This document shows positions 1 through 8,757 of a stretch of 64,000 nucleotides of DNA, in pieces. The stretch is from NCBI RefSeq assembly GCF_900465055.1, contig NZ_LS483250.1, forward strand, positions 3,906,001-3,970,000, read 5' to 3'. The notes under the pieces are model-generated. The model saw only the letters and a program-made list of their open reading frames with translations. It was not told the origin of the DNA and ran no database searches. Numbering within the stretch: position 1 is the first letter of the stretch; each line of letters starts with the position of its first letter. This DNA comes from Moritella yayanosii (GTDB taxonomy: Bacteria > Pseudomonadota > Gammaproteobacteria > Enterobacterales > Moritellaceae). The translations under genes and the position numbers were made by a program.

Positions 1-42
1 GAATACTTTGCCAAGCAAAGTGAGGCAGCTAAAGAATCGTAA
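1..42 (+). CDS. C-terminal end of an upstream gene (partial)
   Basis: Frame 1 is open from the left edge and ends at a TAA at 40-42, giving thirteen residues (EYFAKQSEAAKES). The charged, Ala/Lys/Glu-rich tail looks like an ordinary protein C-terminus, but nothing identifies the family. It could be chance, because only 39 coding bases are visible. Confidence 0.35.
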   Translation, partial: EYFAKQSEAAKES

Positions 43-244
43 GCAGTAACTTTCTCGTCTAGAGAGCCTTTGCTAACAAGTACGATTAAGCCCCGGTTTG
101 ATTTTCTTTGGAAAATTGGCCCAGGGTTTTATTTTATCCAGCCACAACGAATATTATTCATTGCCTGTCACTCTATCTTTCGCTACTGTGTTTTTAAAGA
201 TGTAATTGATATTACAATACGAGTGAGCAGGGAAAAACATTATT

Positions 245-1432
245 ATGAGTTCAGATAAATTAGCCACACAACTTGTCTCGGCAGGACGCGATAAAAAATT
301 CTCACACGGTGCAGTGAACCCGGTTGTTCAGCGTGCATCATCAATTGTATTTGATTCAGTTAAAGCGAAAAAAGCGGCAACAGCAAAACGCGCTGACGGT
401 GCACTATTTTACGGTCGTCGTGGCACTCAAACTCATTTCGCTCTACAGCAAGCGATGACCGAGCTTGAAGGTGGCGAAGGTTGTGCGCTTTATCCTTGTG
501 GCGCAGCTGCAGTGACCAATTCGATCTTGTCATTTGTAAGCGCGGGTGAGCATATTCTCATGACGGGTGCGGCCTATGAACCAACGCAAGATTTTTGTAA
601 TGTCATGTTAGCTAAAATGAACGTAGCAACAACCTATTATGATCCTATGTTAGGCGAAGGTATTGCAGCATTAATGCAGGCGAATACCAGTGTGGTATTT
701 TTAGAGTCGCCAAGTTCGATCACGATGGAAATACAAGACATTCCGGCGATTGTAAAAGCAGTGCGCGCGGTAAATCCTGACGTGATCATCATGATCGATA
801 ATACCTGGGCGGCGGGTGTGTTATTCAAAGCTCTTGAACATGATATTGATATCTCAATTCAAGCCGGTACTAAATACATTATTGGCCATTCTGATTATAT
901 GTTAGGTACTGCGGTGGCTAATAAACGCTGCTGGGTACAACTTCGTGAACAGTCGTATTTAATGGGACAAATGGTTGATGCTGATACAGCCTACATGGCA
1001 AGCCGTGGTTTACGTACTATGGGTATACGTTTAAAGCAGCATGAAGCGGCTAGTATTCAAGTGGCTAACTGGTTAAGCACCTGTGCAGAAGTCGAGCGTG
1101 TTAATCACCCCGCATTACCAAGTTGTAAAGGCCATGAATTCTATAAACGTGACTTTAACGGTTGTAACGGTTTATTCTCGTTTATCTTAAAAGACAAATT
1201 AAGCAATGAACAACTGGCTAACTATTTAGATAACTTTGTCCATTTCAGTATGGCGTATTCATGGGGCGGTTATGAGTCATTAATCTTGGCTAACCAAGCT
1301 GCAGAATTAAATCGTATTCGTCCCGCTGGTGATGTTGATTTCACCGGCACCTTGGTACGTTTACATATCGGTTTGGAAGATGTTGAAGATCTGATCGCTG
1401 ATTTAGACGCTGGTTTTGCGAGATTAAAATAA
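245..1432 (+). CDS. metC: Cystathionine beta-lyase (PLP-dependent)
   Basis: This 395-residue protein is a Cys/Met-metabolism PLP enzyme (AAT fold type I) of normal MetC length. MetC cleaves cystathionine to homocysteine, pyruvate and ammonia in the cytoplasm, the step before the final methylation to methionine. Visible signatures are [17 protein letters not shown] near residues 55-72, the DNTWAAG segment after the cofactor-binding Asp, and [11 protein letters not shown], where the Lys should form the internal aldimine with PLP. The ATG at 245 follows a GCAGGGAA ribosome-binding region with suitable spacing. It stands alone, convergent with cobD. A link to the neighbouring B12 genes is only thematic (B12-dependent methionine synthase uses homocysteine). 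Other gamma-family members (MetB, methionine gamma-lyase) are less likely. Confidence 0.9.
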   Translation: MSSDKLATQLVSAGRDKKFSHGAVNPVVQRASSIVFDSVKAKKAATAKRADGALFYGRRGTQTHFALQQAMTELEGGEGCALYPCGAAAVTNSILSFVSAGEHILMTGAAYEPTQDFCNVMLAKMNVATTYYDPMLGEGIAALMQANTSVVFLESPSSITMEIQDIPAIVKAVRAVNPDVIIMIDNTWAAGVLFKALEHDIDISIQAGTKYIIGHSDYMLGTAVANKRCWVQLREQSYLMGQMVDADTAYMASRGLRTMGIRLKQHEAASIQVANWLSTCAEVERVNHPALPSCKGHEFYKRDFNGCNGLFSFILKDKLSNEQLANYLDNFVHFSMAYSWGGYESLILANQAAELNRIRPAGDVDFTGTLVRLHIGLEDVEDLIADLDAGFARLK

Positions 1433-1460
1433 CTAATACTGGTCAATATCTTGCGGTAAG

Positions 1461-1487
1461 CGCCATTATCACTTGCTGTTAATGGCG
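1461..1487. terminator. Hairpin between convergent metC and cobD
   Basis: An 8-bp inverted repeat (CGCCATTA at 1461-1468, TAATGGCG at 1480-1487) with an 11-nt loop lies between the two convergent stop codons. There is no long T-run on either side, so it is at best a weak bidirectional terminator. Confidence 0.35.
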
Positions 1488-1527
1488 TTATATTCAAGTT
1501 ACTGCCGATGTTAATTATTTTGATTAC

Positions 1528-2529
1528 TTACTTAGGTAGTAGTTGCAATACCTTGGTTAACTTCGCTAATCCATTCTGGTCAGGTATGCCAAACCGTAAC
1601 GCATTCTGTTCATCACACAAGCGTACATAAATCCCTTGCTGACACAATAATGCATATACCGCTGGCGCGTTGTCTAACCGTATGCTTTTAAATAACGCAG
1701 ATCCTGCGACAGGGCAATCAAACGTAGTCATCAACAATAGCTCTAGTGCGGCCGATAAAGCCGTGAGACTTAATAATTGCTGCTGTTGCCATTGCGTATC
1801 CATTAAGGCTTTTTCGGTAATATATTGCGCGGGTCCATTGACTTCCCACGGACTGGATAATGTCTCCAATGCTTGCAACCATTGTTGATGCGCACTTAAA
1901 AAACCCAGGCGGATCCCAGCTAAACCAAAAAATTTACCCACAGAGCGCAATACTAATAGGTGCGGATTATCTGTGTGAGCGATAATAGATTGACTGGGCT
2001 CGACGACATCCATAAAAGCCTCATCAAGGATCAACCATCCTTTTAACATTTGAATGTTATCCAGTAATGCCAGTAACGTATTACGGCTGAAAAGTTCACC
2101 TGTCGGATTATTGGGGTTGATCACCACGACAATACAGTGTGCTGTTAATTGCGCGCTAGTCGGTAAGTGAGTGTATTGCTGGATCGTAAAACCTTGTTCA
2201 CGCCAGGCTCTTTCATGTTCTTTATAACCGATTTGTGGTAGCCATACTGTCGTTTGCTCAGCTACGTGCTGTTTAAATACCGTTGGCAGTTGTTTGATCA
2301 CGGCCTGACTGCCGCTAGTGGCGACAATATTAGTCGTAGCGTAATAGAGTTTCGCTGCCTTAACCAGTGACTGACTTGGCTGTGGTAGTTGCTGCCAAAC
2401 CGGCGTTGGAATGGACGGTATCGGATAGCTGGATGGGCTGATACCAGTGGAGAGATCTAACCACTCAACAATGGGTCTGGCATATTGCAGTGCAACTTGT
2501 TGCAGTTGCCCTCCGTGCACTAATGTCAT
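1528..2529 (-). CDS. cobD: Threonine-phosphate decarboxylase
   Basis: A 333-residue class I/II aminotransferase-fold protein. CobD (CobC in Pseudomonas naming) decarboxylates L-threonine phosphate to (R)-1-amino-2-propanol phosphate, the linker between the corrin ring and the nucleotide loop. Visible motifs are STGISP at the N-terminus, NPNNPTGELF (cofactor region), LILDEAFMD and SVGKFFGLAGIRLGF, whose Lys should bind PLP. The last block is characteristic of CobD against histidinol-phosphate aminotransferase, its close relative. It is the last gene of the leftward cobC-cbiB-cobD unit, with about 100 AT-rich bases between it and cbiB. Its direct product user, CbiB, is encoded next door, which supports the assignment. 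Confidence 0.93.
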   Translation of the reverse strand: MTLVHGGQLQQVALQYARPIVEWLDLSTGISPSSYPIPSIPTPVWQQLPQPSQSLVKAAKLYYATTNIVATSGSQAVIKQLPTVFKQHVAEQTTVWLPQIGYKEHERAWREQGFTIQQYTHLPTSAQLTAHCIVVVINPNNPTGELFSRNTLLALLDNIQMLKGWLILDEAFMDVVEPSQSIIAHTDNPHLLVLRSVGKFFGLAGIRLGFLSAHQQWLQALETLSSPWEVNGPAQYITEKALMDTQWQQQQLLSLTALSAALELLLMTTFDCPVAGSALFKSIRLDNAPAVYALLCQQGIYVRLCDEQNALRFGIPDQNGLAKLTKVLQLLPK

Positions 2530-2632
2530 TTTAAATTCCTTGTTTGCTCTTTTTAGGCTAGTGTTTATTGAGTCAGTGTTTACTTGAATAAGCGCTTATT
2601 CAATATTTGAATTTAAGTTTAAATAAAATCGG

Positions 2633-3586
2633 TTAGACAGCGGCAATCAAACTAACCAAGAAACAGCTGATGATAAAAATGATGGCAGCATTGCGGACTA
2701 AATTTAAGCTGGGAATAATGTCTGCAGTAGTAACCTGCGGGCCTTGGCCTAGGGTGACAGATTTAACAATTTTGCCATCATAAATACCTTGCCCACCCAA
2801 TGATACATTTAATACGGTGGCACCGGTGGCCATGACCCAACCACCATTTAAACTTTTATATTGTCGACCTTGGCGCCAGCCGTTACGCAGCGCGTTGAAC
2901 ACGCTGGTATGGCGACACCATAAGGCCTGACTTGCATACAGTAAACTCGATACTTTCGCGGTTGGCCACCCGAGTAAATCGTCCATTCGTGCCGCGCACC
3001 AGCCAAAATACAAAAACTGTGGATTTTTGTAGCCCCACATCGCATCGAGGGTATTCACCAAGCGATGTAAGATCACTAAGGGCGCACCACCAATCGCAAA
3101 CCAGACTAAAGAAGCAATGACTGCATCATGGCCATTTTCTAATACCGACTCTGTGATCGCCCGAGCAATTTGTTGTTCGCTCAGATTGCTGGTATCTCGG
3201 CTTACCATGTAAGAACAAAAATGCCGTGCTTGTTGCATATCATCATTCATTAAAGGCGCAGCTATCTGTTTAGCATGTTTAACCAGACTATTATAACCCA
3301 TAGCAGAATAGACAATGACAGCGTCGAGGCACCAGAATAGCAGTGTATCTTGATGTAATAGATAATATCCCAAGGGCAGGGGAAGGGTTAGCAAAGACCA
3401 GGCTAAAATGCCGAAGAGTTGAGTCCGCCAAGGTTTGTCATTACCTTTGCGATTGAATAAACGCTCTAGTTTTTGCGTTAAATTACCAAAACCGACTAAT
3501 GGGTGATAACGACGTGGCTCACCCAGTAATATATCAAGTATAAATGCCGCCATCAGGATCACGCTGCCAGTCATGTAATCATTCAT
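2633..3586 (-). CDS. cbiB: Adenosylcobinamide-phosphate synthase
   Basis: This 317-residue integral membrane protein matches the CbiB/CobD family, which joins aminopropanol (phosphate) to adenosylcobyric acid. The N-terminal DILLGEPRRYHPLVGFG block is diagnostic, followed by several hydrophobic helices, the conserved SRDTSNLSEQQIARAITESVLEN region near residues 130-152 and the MWGYKNPQFLYFGW motif near 185-200. The length is normal for the family. Its start overlaps the end of cobC by four bases (3583-3586), indicating translational coupling, and cobD follows downstream. The three genes together make and attach the nucleotide-loop linker and remove the final phosphate. Confidence 0.95.
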   Translation of the reverse strand: MNDYMTGSVILMAAFILDILLGEPRRYHPLVGFGNLTQKLERLFNRKGNDKPWRTQLFGILAWSLLTLPLPLGYYLLHQDTLLFWCLDAVIVYSAMGYNSLVKHAKQIAAPLMNDDMQQARHFCSYMVSRDTSNLSEQQIARAITESVLENGHDAVIASLVWFAIGGAPLVILHRLVNTLDAMWGYKNPQFLYFGWCAARMDDLLGWPTAKVSSLLYASQALWCRHTSVFNALRNGWRQGRQYKSLNGGWVMATGATVLNVSLGGQGIYDGKIVKSVTLGQGPQVTTADIIPSLNLVRNAAIIFIISCFLVSLIAAV

Positions 3587-4176
3587 GCTTGCAGTGTACC
3601 GCTAATAGAAAAAGACTGCTTAAGATGATCAAACGCGGTGGTGGATACACCGCAATTCGCATATAACGGTAATTCATCATTGGCAGAGGCTTGATTAATC
3701 TGTGCTAAGAAACAGCGTAAAATATCACCGTGGGTCATGACTAAAATGGTTTGTTGTGGATAGGCTTCGGCAATTTCAATCAATGCATTTTTGAAACGCA
3801 GGGCACAAGCTTCGCCCGTTTCACCATTTGGCGGTGCATCTGCGGTCACTTGCAAAAATATATTATTGTAATCGGGATGTGTGCTGACCTTAGAAATGAG
3901 TGCGCCTTGCCAGTCACCAAAGTGTCGTTCGATGAGTGCGGGGTGTTGCTGTAGTGGCAGGCTAAGTGTTTGATTAATTATATTGGCGGTCATTTCTGCC
4001 CGTGGCAGTGGCGAGCTGATAATACGATTTATGGCTGGTGTGGCTAATCGCTGGGCGAGTTGCTGGGCTTGCAATAAGCCGGCTTCGGTCAGTGGACTAT
4101 CTAACTGACCTTGGAGTTTTTGTTGCTTATTCCACAGGGTTTCACCATGACGGGCGAGAAAAAATAACGTTTTCAT
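3583..4176 (-). CDS. cobC: Alpha-ribazole phosphatase, first copy
   Basis: A 197-residue histidine phosphatase (phosphoglycerate-mutase superfamily). The phospho-accepting His lies in LARHGETLWN at residues 7-16, followed by LQGQLDSPLTEAG, ISSPLPRAEMTA, the acidic ERHFGDWQG block and the second catalytic His in MTHGDILRCFL. CobC removes the 5'-phosphate of alpha-ribazole phosphate or of adenosylcobalamin phosphate in the last steps of B12 synthesis. The context (first gene of cobC-cbiB-cobD) supports this over a general phosphatase. A second, diverged CobC is encoded at 25250-25867, so the two may split the nucleotide and the corrinoid-phosphate substrates; that is inference. Confidence 0.88.
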   Translation of the reverse strand: MKTLFFLARHGETLWNKQQKLQGQLDSPLTEAGLLQAQQLAQRLATPAINRIISSPLPRAEMTANIINQTLSLPLQQHPALIERHFGDWQGALISKVSTHPDYNNIFLQVTADAPPNGETGEACALRFKNALIEIAEAYPQQTILVMTHGDILRCFLAQINQASANDELPLYANCGVSTTAFDHLKQSFSISGTLQA

Positions 4177-4404
4177 GATTAATAGGTTACATATTGCGAG
4201 ATATAAGAAGTCATAATTTTATCATGATAGTGAAACGCTGAACAATCGTTAGGTTCGGGTTTGGAGTTTTGAATTGGATGGTATTTGAATTTAAGTTTTT
4301 AAATTTGAATTTTACTTTCCAATTGGTGTTTAATGCTTTAAAAGTTAATTATCTTGTTGATAGTGGATGAGTTTATATCGTTAGTCAGCGTGGCGACTGG
4401 CTTG

Positions 4405-4445
4405 CTTGTTAGCGACTATAATAGTATTATTTTGCCGCTAACAAG
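4405..4445. promoter_or_regulatory. Perfect 10-bp inverted repeat upstream of cbtB
   Basis: Between the divergent cobC and cbtB starts (a 396-base gene-free stretch, 4177-4572) the only striking structure is a perfect inverted repeat, CTTGTTAGCG at 4405-4414 and CGCTAACAAG at 4436-4445. A TATAAT (4417-4422) lies in its 21-base loop. I see no matching -35 at normal spacing. The arrangement suits an operator for an unidentified regulator or an RNA hairpin in a leader. The rest of the stretch is AT-rich, and no cobalamin-riboswitch core could be recognised in it. Confidence 0.4.
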
Positions 4446-4572
4446 GATGATATAAGTGTTGTATTTACGATCAGGTTACTCATGGTAGTAAAGTACTTTT
4501 TAGCCCTTTTTAAACATTATCTACATTAGATCTTTATTCATCATCAGCACAATGACGTGCCTAGGGTTTTTT

Positions 4573-4770
4573 ATGCCAACATCAGTGACGACAAATAAAG
4601 CAATAAATGCTACTCAAACAACGCCTTTAACCCGCTCTGAATCATTACAGCATGCTGCTATATTTGCATTTGGTGCGTTAATCATTTTTGCTGTTGGCTT
4701 TGCTCCGATGCAAATAGTACATAACGCTGCGCACGATACGCGTCATTCAATTTCATTTCCTTGTCATTAA
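4573..4770 (+). CDS. cbtB: Cobalt transporter small subunit CbtB
   Basis: A 65-residue protein with one hydrophobic helix (AAIFAFGALIIFAVGFAPM) and a C-terminal His-rich tail, HNAAHDTRHSISFPCH, the hallmark of CbtB, the small partner of the predicted cobalt importer CbtA. The ATG at 4573 was preferred to that at 4552 because AGGG at 4563-4566 gives a ribosome-binding site six bases upstream, while nothing comparable precedes 4552. The His tail may bind Co2+ at the membrane surface. It is the first gene of the large rightward cobalamin unit and is followed by cbtA after 71 bases. Function is known for the family only by prediction from B12-linked regulation and context. Confidence 0.85.
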   Translation: MPTSVTTNKAINATQTTPLTRSESLQHAAIFAFGALIIFAVGFAPMQIVHNAAHDTRHSISFPCH

Positions 4771-4841
4771 TTTAATTTTTGAGTGTTGCTATTGAAGGTT
4801 GTTATTGATTATTTAGTGATGAATTTATTGGAGCGTGTTTG

Positions 4842-5573
4842 ATGTTTTTTCGTCGTATTATGTTTAGTGCCGTGATGGTCGGTATGCTTACTGGCATATT
4901 ATTGAGTGCAATTCAAGTCATTGGCGTTACTCCGATCCTGTTAGATGCCGAAGTATATGAAGTGGCTGGTGAGTCGGTACAAATAATGCCAAATATGTCA
5001 GGGGCCGAGTCACATCACAGGGATGAAGCGTGGGGACCCGAAGATGGGGTTGAGCGTGTTGGTTATACTGTGTTGGCAAATGTATTAGCTGCCATTGGTT
5101 TTGCCTGTATGTTGTTAGTTGCCATGAGTCAGTTTGAGTCACGTGGTTTGGTTAAACTGACTAAGTTGCAAGGTATACTCTGGGGATTAGCGGGGTACTT
5201 TATCTTTTTTGTGGTGCCTGGTGTCGGTTTACCTCCAGAGGTACCGGGTTCTTCTGCTGATTTACTTGAGCATCGTCAAGCCTGGTGGTTGTTGGCCGTT
5301 TGCGGCGCAGCGATTAGTTTAGTTACGTTTGTATTCGCCCCAGTTAAATTCAAATTATTCGGTTTACTTAGTTTGGCATTGCCCTTCGTTGTGGGTGCTC
5401 CGCACTTTGATGGACCACTGTTTTCTAATCCTGATGCCAATGTTGTCATGGCGCTGACTGAATTACATCAGCAGTTTATTGTGGCGACGACGGTCAGTAA
5501 TTTTATTTTCTGGATAGCCCTCGGGATGTCTTGTGCGTGGATGCTGAAAAGTTCGTTGCACGCTAGATTATAA
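4842..5573 (+). CDS. cbtA: Cobalt transporter subunit CbtA
   Basis: A 243-residue membrane protein of the CbtA family, with about five to six hydrophobic segments. The N-terminal helix, FSAVMVGMLTGILLSAIQVI, is typical. Conserved His residues lie in the first outer loop (AESHHRDEAWGPEDG), in LLEHRQAWWLLA, in GAPHFDG and in LTELHQQF. With CbtB it is predicted to import cobalt for corrin synthesis. The ATG at 4842 is chosen over the adjacent TTG because GGAG (4830-4833) lies eight bases upstream. Its stop codon is the first unit of a heptamer repeat tract leading into the next gene. Confidence 0.88.
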   Translation: MFFRRIMFSAVMVGMLTGILLSAIQVIGVTPILLDAEVYEVAGESVQIMPNMSGAESHHRDEAWGPEDGVERVGYTVLANVLAAIGFACMLLVAMSQFESRGLVKLTKLQGILWGLAGYFIFFVVPGVGLPPEVPGSSADLLEHRQAWWLLAVCGAAISLVTFVFAPVKFKLFGLLSLALPFVVGAPHFDGPLFSNPDANVVMALTELHQQFIVATTVSNFIFWIALGMSCAWMLKSSLHARL

Positions 5574-5598
5574 TAAATAATAAATAATAAATAATAAA
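5571..5598 (+). repeat. Four tandem TAATAAA heptamers
   Basis: Four exact copies of TAATAAA run from 5571 to 5598, beginning with the stop codon of cbtA and ending just before the ribosome-binding site (AAAGG, 5602-5606) of the chelatase gene. This is a short-unit repeat that could change in copy number by slippage. The tract is rich in stop codons in every frame, so it cannot encode a linker. Confidence 0.85.
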
Positions 5599-5613
5599 GA
5601 TAAAGGTTAAATA

Positions 5614-7374
5614 TTGCTGATGTCCCGAGTTAACTTTCCATTTACGGCCGTATCGGGTCAGTCACTGTTTAAGACAGCACTGATCCTGGCGGCGATTAAT
5701 CCTGGTATTGGCGGGGTATTGGTGAATGGCCCACGCGGCACAGCTAAATCGACGTTAGCCCGCGGTTTTGCAGACATATTACCGAATGAATTACAAAACT
5801 TTGTGACCTTACCGCTCTCTGCGACAGAAGAGATGCTAGTGGGGTCGCTGGATTTACAATTGGTATTGAGCGAGCAAAAAGTTAATTTCAAACCGGGTAT
5901 TCTGGCCAAGGCTCATCAGGGTATTGTGTATGTTGATGAAGTTAATTTATTAGCTGATTCGCTGGTGGATCTATTATTAGATGTGTCGGCCAGTGGTATT
6001 AATTATATTGAGCGTGATGGGATCAGCCATCAACACGACTCCCGCTTTATATTATTAGGCACAATGAACCCTGAAGAAGGGGAACTACGTGCCCAGCTAT
6101 TAGACCGATTCGGTTTATCAGTTGAGTTATCAGCACAATACAGTATTAACGAGCGGGTTGAAATAGTCTGCTTACGTGAAGCGTTCGATCAAGACCCTAA
6201 CGCGTTTATAGCGACATACGCAGACCAACAGCAGCAGTTACAACAAGACATAACCAACGCGCAGGCCTTACTTGGGCAAGTGAGTTGTCCGCTGGCATTA
6301 CGTCAGTTTATTGCCCAACGTTGCCATGATGCTAATGTTGACGGTTTACGTGCTGATATTGTTTGGTTTAAAACCGCGCTTGCCCATGCTGCTTGGCAAG
6401 GTCATGCTGAAGTGACGAAAGCGGATATCCTCGCGGTTGAAGAATTGGTATTAAACCATCGCCGTAATGCGGGTTCATCACAATCGCCACCGCCAGCAGA
6501 ACATAATCAACACCAGCCGGCATCATCAACATCACCATTTTCTCGGCCTGAGTCGACATACCCACAAGCGTCAAAATTTTCGCCGCCCTCGACTTCAGCA
6601 GAACAAGCTGGTTCGAATACGCAGCAGCAAAGCGATAGTAGTGAATGGGGCTGTATGCCTGCGGTTTCTCAGCCGATGACCAATATTTTGGCTGTAGAGC
6701 TACCGATTAAACAACAAGACGCTAAAAAAAAACTAACCGATAAACTTGTCTTAGTATCAAAAAATAATAACGGTGCGGTGTTAGGCGGGCAAAAAACTAG
6801 CCAGAACACCACCGCTTCTCCCGATTGGTTTGCTACTTTGGTTGCGTCATTAGGATGTTGGCCGCCAGCGGGTTTACGTTTTAAAAAAGCCAAAACCGGC
6901 CAGCCAATATTACATATTATTTTATTGGATACCTCGGGGTCAACATTAAAAAAGCTGCAATTATCGCGTGCTAAAGCGGCCATTATGCATATTGCAGAAC
7001 AGGCTTATAAACAACGTGAGTTGTTGTGTATTTTTGGGTTTGGTAACGATGCGATCGAAGCGGTTATGCCAAAACAAAAAGCCCCAAAATATATTCAGCA
7101 TCTGCTTGATGGTATAACTGCTGGTGGCGGCACTCCAATCAGAGAAATGTTAACGCAAGTACGTGCCTATCAAGCTAACAGCCAGAAACAACAAGGCGGG
7201 TTAGCGTTTCGCAATTATGTACTGACTGATGGGCGTATTAGCCAAGACGTTGATGATCTTAAATTAACGGGTCATACCGTATTGATAGATACTGAAGACA
7301 GTGCCATTAAACGTGGCCGTGGAGTTGAAATTGCCCAGCAGCTCGATTGTGAATATGTAGTACTACCGACTTAA
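5614..7374 (+). CDS. Fused AAA+/VWA chelatase ATPase (ChlI-ChlD type)
   Basis: A 586-residue single-chain version of the magnesium-chelatase motor subunits. An AAA+ domain (residues about 1-280) carries Walker A GPRGTAKST (39-47), Walker B VYVDEVNLL and an LLGTMNPEEGELRAQLLDRFGL sensor region. A Pro/Gln/Ser-rich linker spans about 285-345. A VWA domain has the MIDAS motif DTSGS at 439-443. Such proteins drive CobN, encoded at 18924, in ATP-dependent metal insertion into the corrin ring; pairing them here is inference. The start is uncertain: TTG at 5614 lies seven bases after AAAGG, whereas the more usual ATG at 5620 (MSRVNFPF) lies thirteen after it. Confidence 0.9.
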   Translation: MLMSRVNFPFTAVSGQSLFKTALILAAINPGIGGVLVNGPRGTAKSTLARGFADILPNELQNFVTLPLSATEEMLVGSLDLQLVLSEQKVNFKPGILAKAHQGIVYVDEVNLLADSLVDLLLDVSASGINYIERDGISHQHDSRFILLGTMNPEEGELRAQLLDRFGLSVELSAQYSINERVEIVCLREAFDQDPNAFIATYADQQQQLQQDITNAQALLGQVSCPLALRQFIAQRCHDANVDGLRADIVWFKTALAHAAWQGHAEVTKADILAVEELVLNHRRNAGSSQSPPPAEHNQHQPASSTSPFSRPESTYPQASKFSPPSTSAEQAGSNTQQQSDSSEWGCMPAVSQPMTNILAVELPIKQQDAKKKLTDKLVLVSKNNNGAVLGGQKTSQNTTASPDWFATLVASLGCWPPAGLRFKKAKTGQPILHIILLDTSGSTLKKLQLSRAKAAIMHIAEQAYKQRELLCIFGFGNDAIEAVMPKQKAPKYIQHLLDGITAGGGTPIREMLTQVRAYQANSQKQQGGLAFRNYVLTDGRISQDVDDLKLTGHTVLIDTEDSAIKRGRGVEIAQQLDCEYVVLPT

Positions 7375-7436
7375 ATTTAGCTTAAATAAATAGCTGTATA
7401 TCTTAACATAACCATTTGTTGTAAGAGTTGTAATCA

Positions 7437-8753
7437 ATGACCAGAGTTCTTTGTCCTGCACTAATATTAGCGGCACCTTCGTCTAGCCAAGGTAAAACCA
7501 CGATCACTGCCGCATTGGCCTCCATGTTGACCAAGCAAGGCAAACTGGTTCGCGTATTTAAGGTGGGTCCTGATTATCTCGATCCACAAATACTACGGCA
7601 GGCATCTGGGCAACCTGTTGAACCGTTAGATTTATGGATGGGCGGCCCTGAGTATTGCCAGCAAAAAATGTATGAAGCGGCGCTGGTGGCCGATATTATT
7701 TTAATCGAAGGGGCGATGGGGATTTTTGATGGTGATCCATCAAGTGCCGATCTTGCTGCGCATTTTGGTATTCCGATTGCGATTGTGATGGATGTAAAAG
7801 GCATGGCACAAACTGCTGCCGCAATCGCAGTGGGTTTAGCTAATTTCCGCGATGATTTTGATGTTACCGGACTGATTGCCAATAATTGTGGCAGTGAACG
7901 CCATGCGCAATTGATCCGTGATGCCCTGCCTGCAAGTTTACCGTTACTGGGCACATTAAAACGCTCTGATGCTATCACGTTACCCGAGCGGCATCTTGGC
8001 TTGGTGCAAGCGGAAGAGATCCAAGCCGAATTAAAACAAAAATTAGCGGCGGGTATCGAGTGGATTGAAGCATCGGACTTAAAGTATATTCTTGACGTAG
8101 TAAAACCGGTTGAGTTTCATCCGGTTGCGAAGGAAAAATTATTACCAATAGCACCAGAACTGGCTGGAAAGACCATTGCGATCGCTAAAGATACAGCGTT
8201 TAGTTTTATCTATGATGCTAATTTACGCTTGTTAACGGATCTGGGCGCGAGTTATGTATTTTTCTCACCTATGTATGATGACGTGATGCCAAAAGCGGAT
8301 GCGTTGTGGTTACCGGGCGGTTATCCAGAACTGCATGTCGATAAATTGACAAGTAACTTATCTATGTTGCAATCGATTCGTGACTTTGCGCAAACCGATA
8401 ACGCTATTTTGGCGGAATGTGGAGGATTTTTGTATTGCCTTGAGTCGTTGGCTGACTTGCAAGATAACTCATTCACCATGTTGGGATTACTGCAAGGTAA
8501 AGGTCAAATGCGTGAGCGTGGTGGCTGTCAAGGCATGCAAACAGCACCGTTACCGGAAGGCGATATTCGTGGTCACTCTCATCACCGATCATTAAGTTTT
8601 GATACACCTGAGCCGATTGCTATCGGCCGTCGTCCTAAACATCCGGCACCGGGTGAAGCTATTTATCGCGTCGGCAATATCACCGCCAGTTACTTACATT
8701 TATTTTTTCCATCCAATCCACAGGCTATCGCAGCACTTTTTAAGGAATTATAG
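7437..8753 (+). CDS. cbiA: Cobyrinate a,c-diamide synthase
   Basis: A 438-residue glutamine amidotransferase of the CbiA/CobB family, which amidates the a and c carboxyls of (cob)yrinic acid with ATP and glutamine. The N-terminal dethiobiotin-synthetase-like domain has the P-loop APSSSQGKTTITAAL (residues 13-27), then KVGPDYLDP and EGAMGIFDG. The C-terminal class I-like amidotransferase domain has the nucleophile Cys in LAECGGFLYCLE and the PGGYPELH segment. The GPDYLDP signature separates CbiA from cobyric acid synthase CbiP, which is absent from the window. It follows the chelatase gene after 62 bases, and the transporter gene begins four bases after its stop. Confidence 0.94.
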   Translation: MTRVLCPALILAAPSSSQGKTTITAALASMLTKQGKLVRVFKVGPDYLDPQILRQASGQPVEPLDLWMGGPEYCQQKMYEAALVADIILIEGAMGIFDGDPSSADLAAHFGIPIAIVMDVKGMAQTAAAIAVGLANFRDDFDVTGLIANNCGSERHAQLIRDALPASLPLLGTLKRSDAITLPERHLGLVQAEEIQAELKQKLAAGIEWIEASDLKYILDVVKPVEFHPVAKEKLLPIAPELAGKTIAIAKDTAFSFIYDANLRLLTDLGASYVFFSPMYDDVMPKADALWLPGGYPELHVDKLTSNLSMLQSIRDFAQTDNAILAECGGFLYCLESLADLQDNSFTMLGLLQGKGQMRERGGCQGMQTAPLPEGDIRGHSHHRSLSFDTPEPIAIGRRPKHPAPGEAIYRVGNITASYLHLFFPSNPQAIAALFKEL

Positions 8754-8757
8754 ACTT

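Noticed and set aside
53-68. Possible met boxes upstream of metC
   Set aside because: Two adjacent octamers match AGACGTCT at only 5 and 4 of 8 positions and the next one matches at 3, which is close to chance.
70-258. 62-codon open frame upstream of metC
   Set aside because: It starts with TTG, has no ribosome-binding site, overlaps the metC start and reads as low-quality hydrophobic/aromatic sequence.
8599-8757. N-terminal extension of the NiCoT-like transporter
   Set aside because: It would overlap cbiA by about 150 bases. The ATG at 8758 has a ribosome-binding site and yields the family-like N-terminus.
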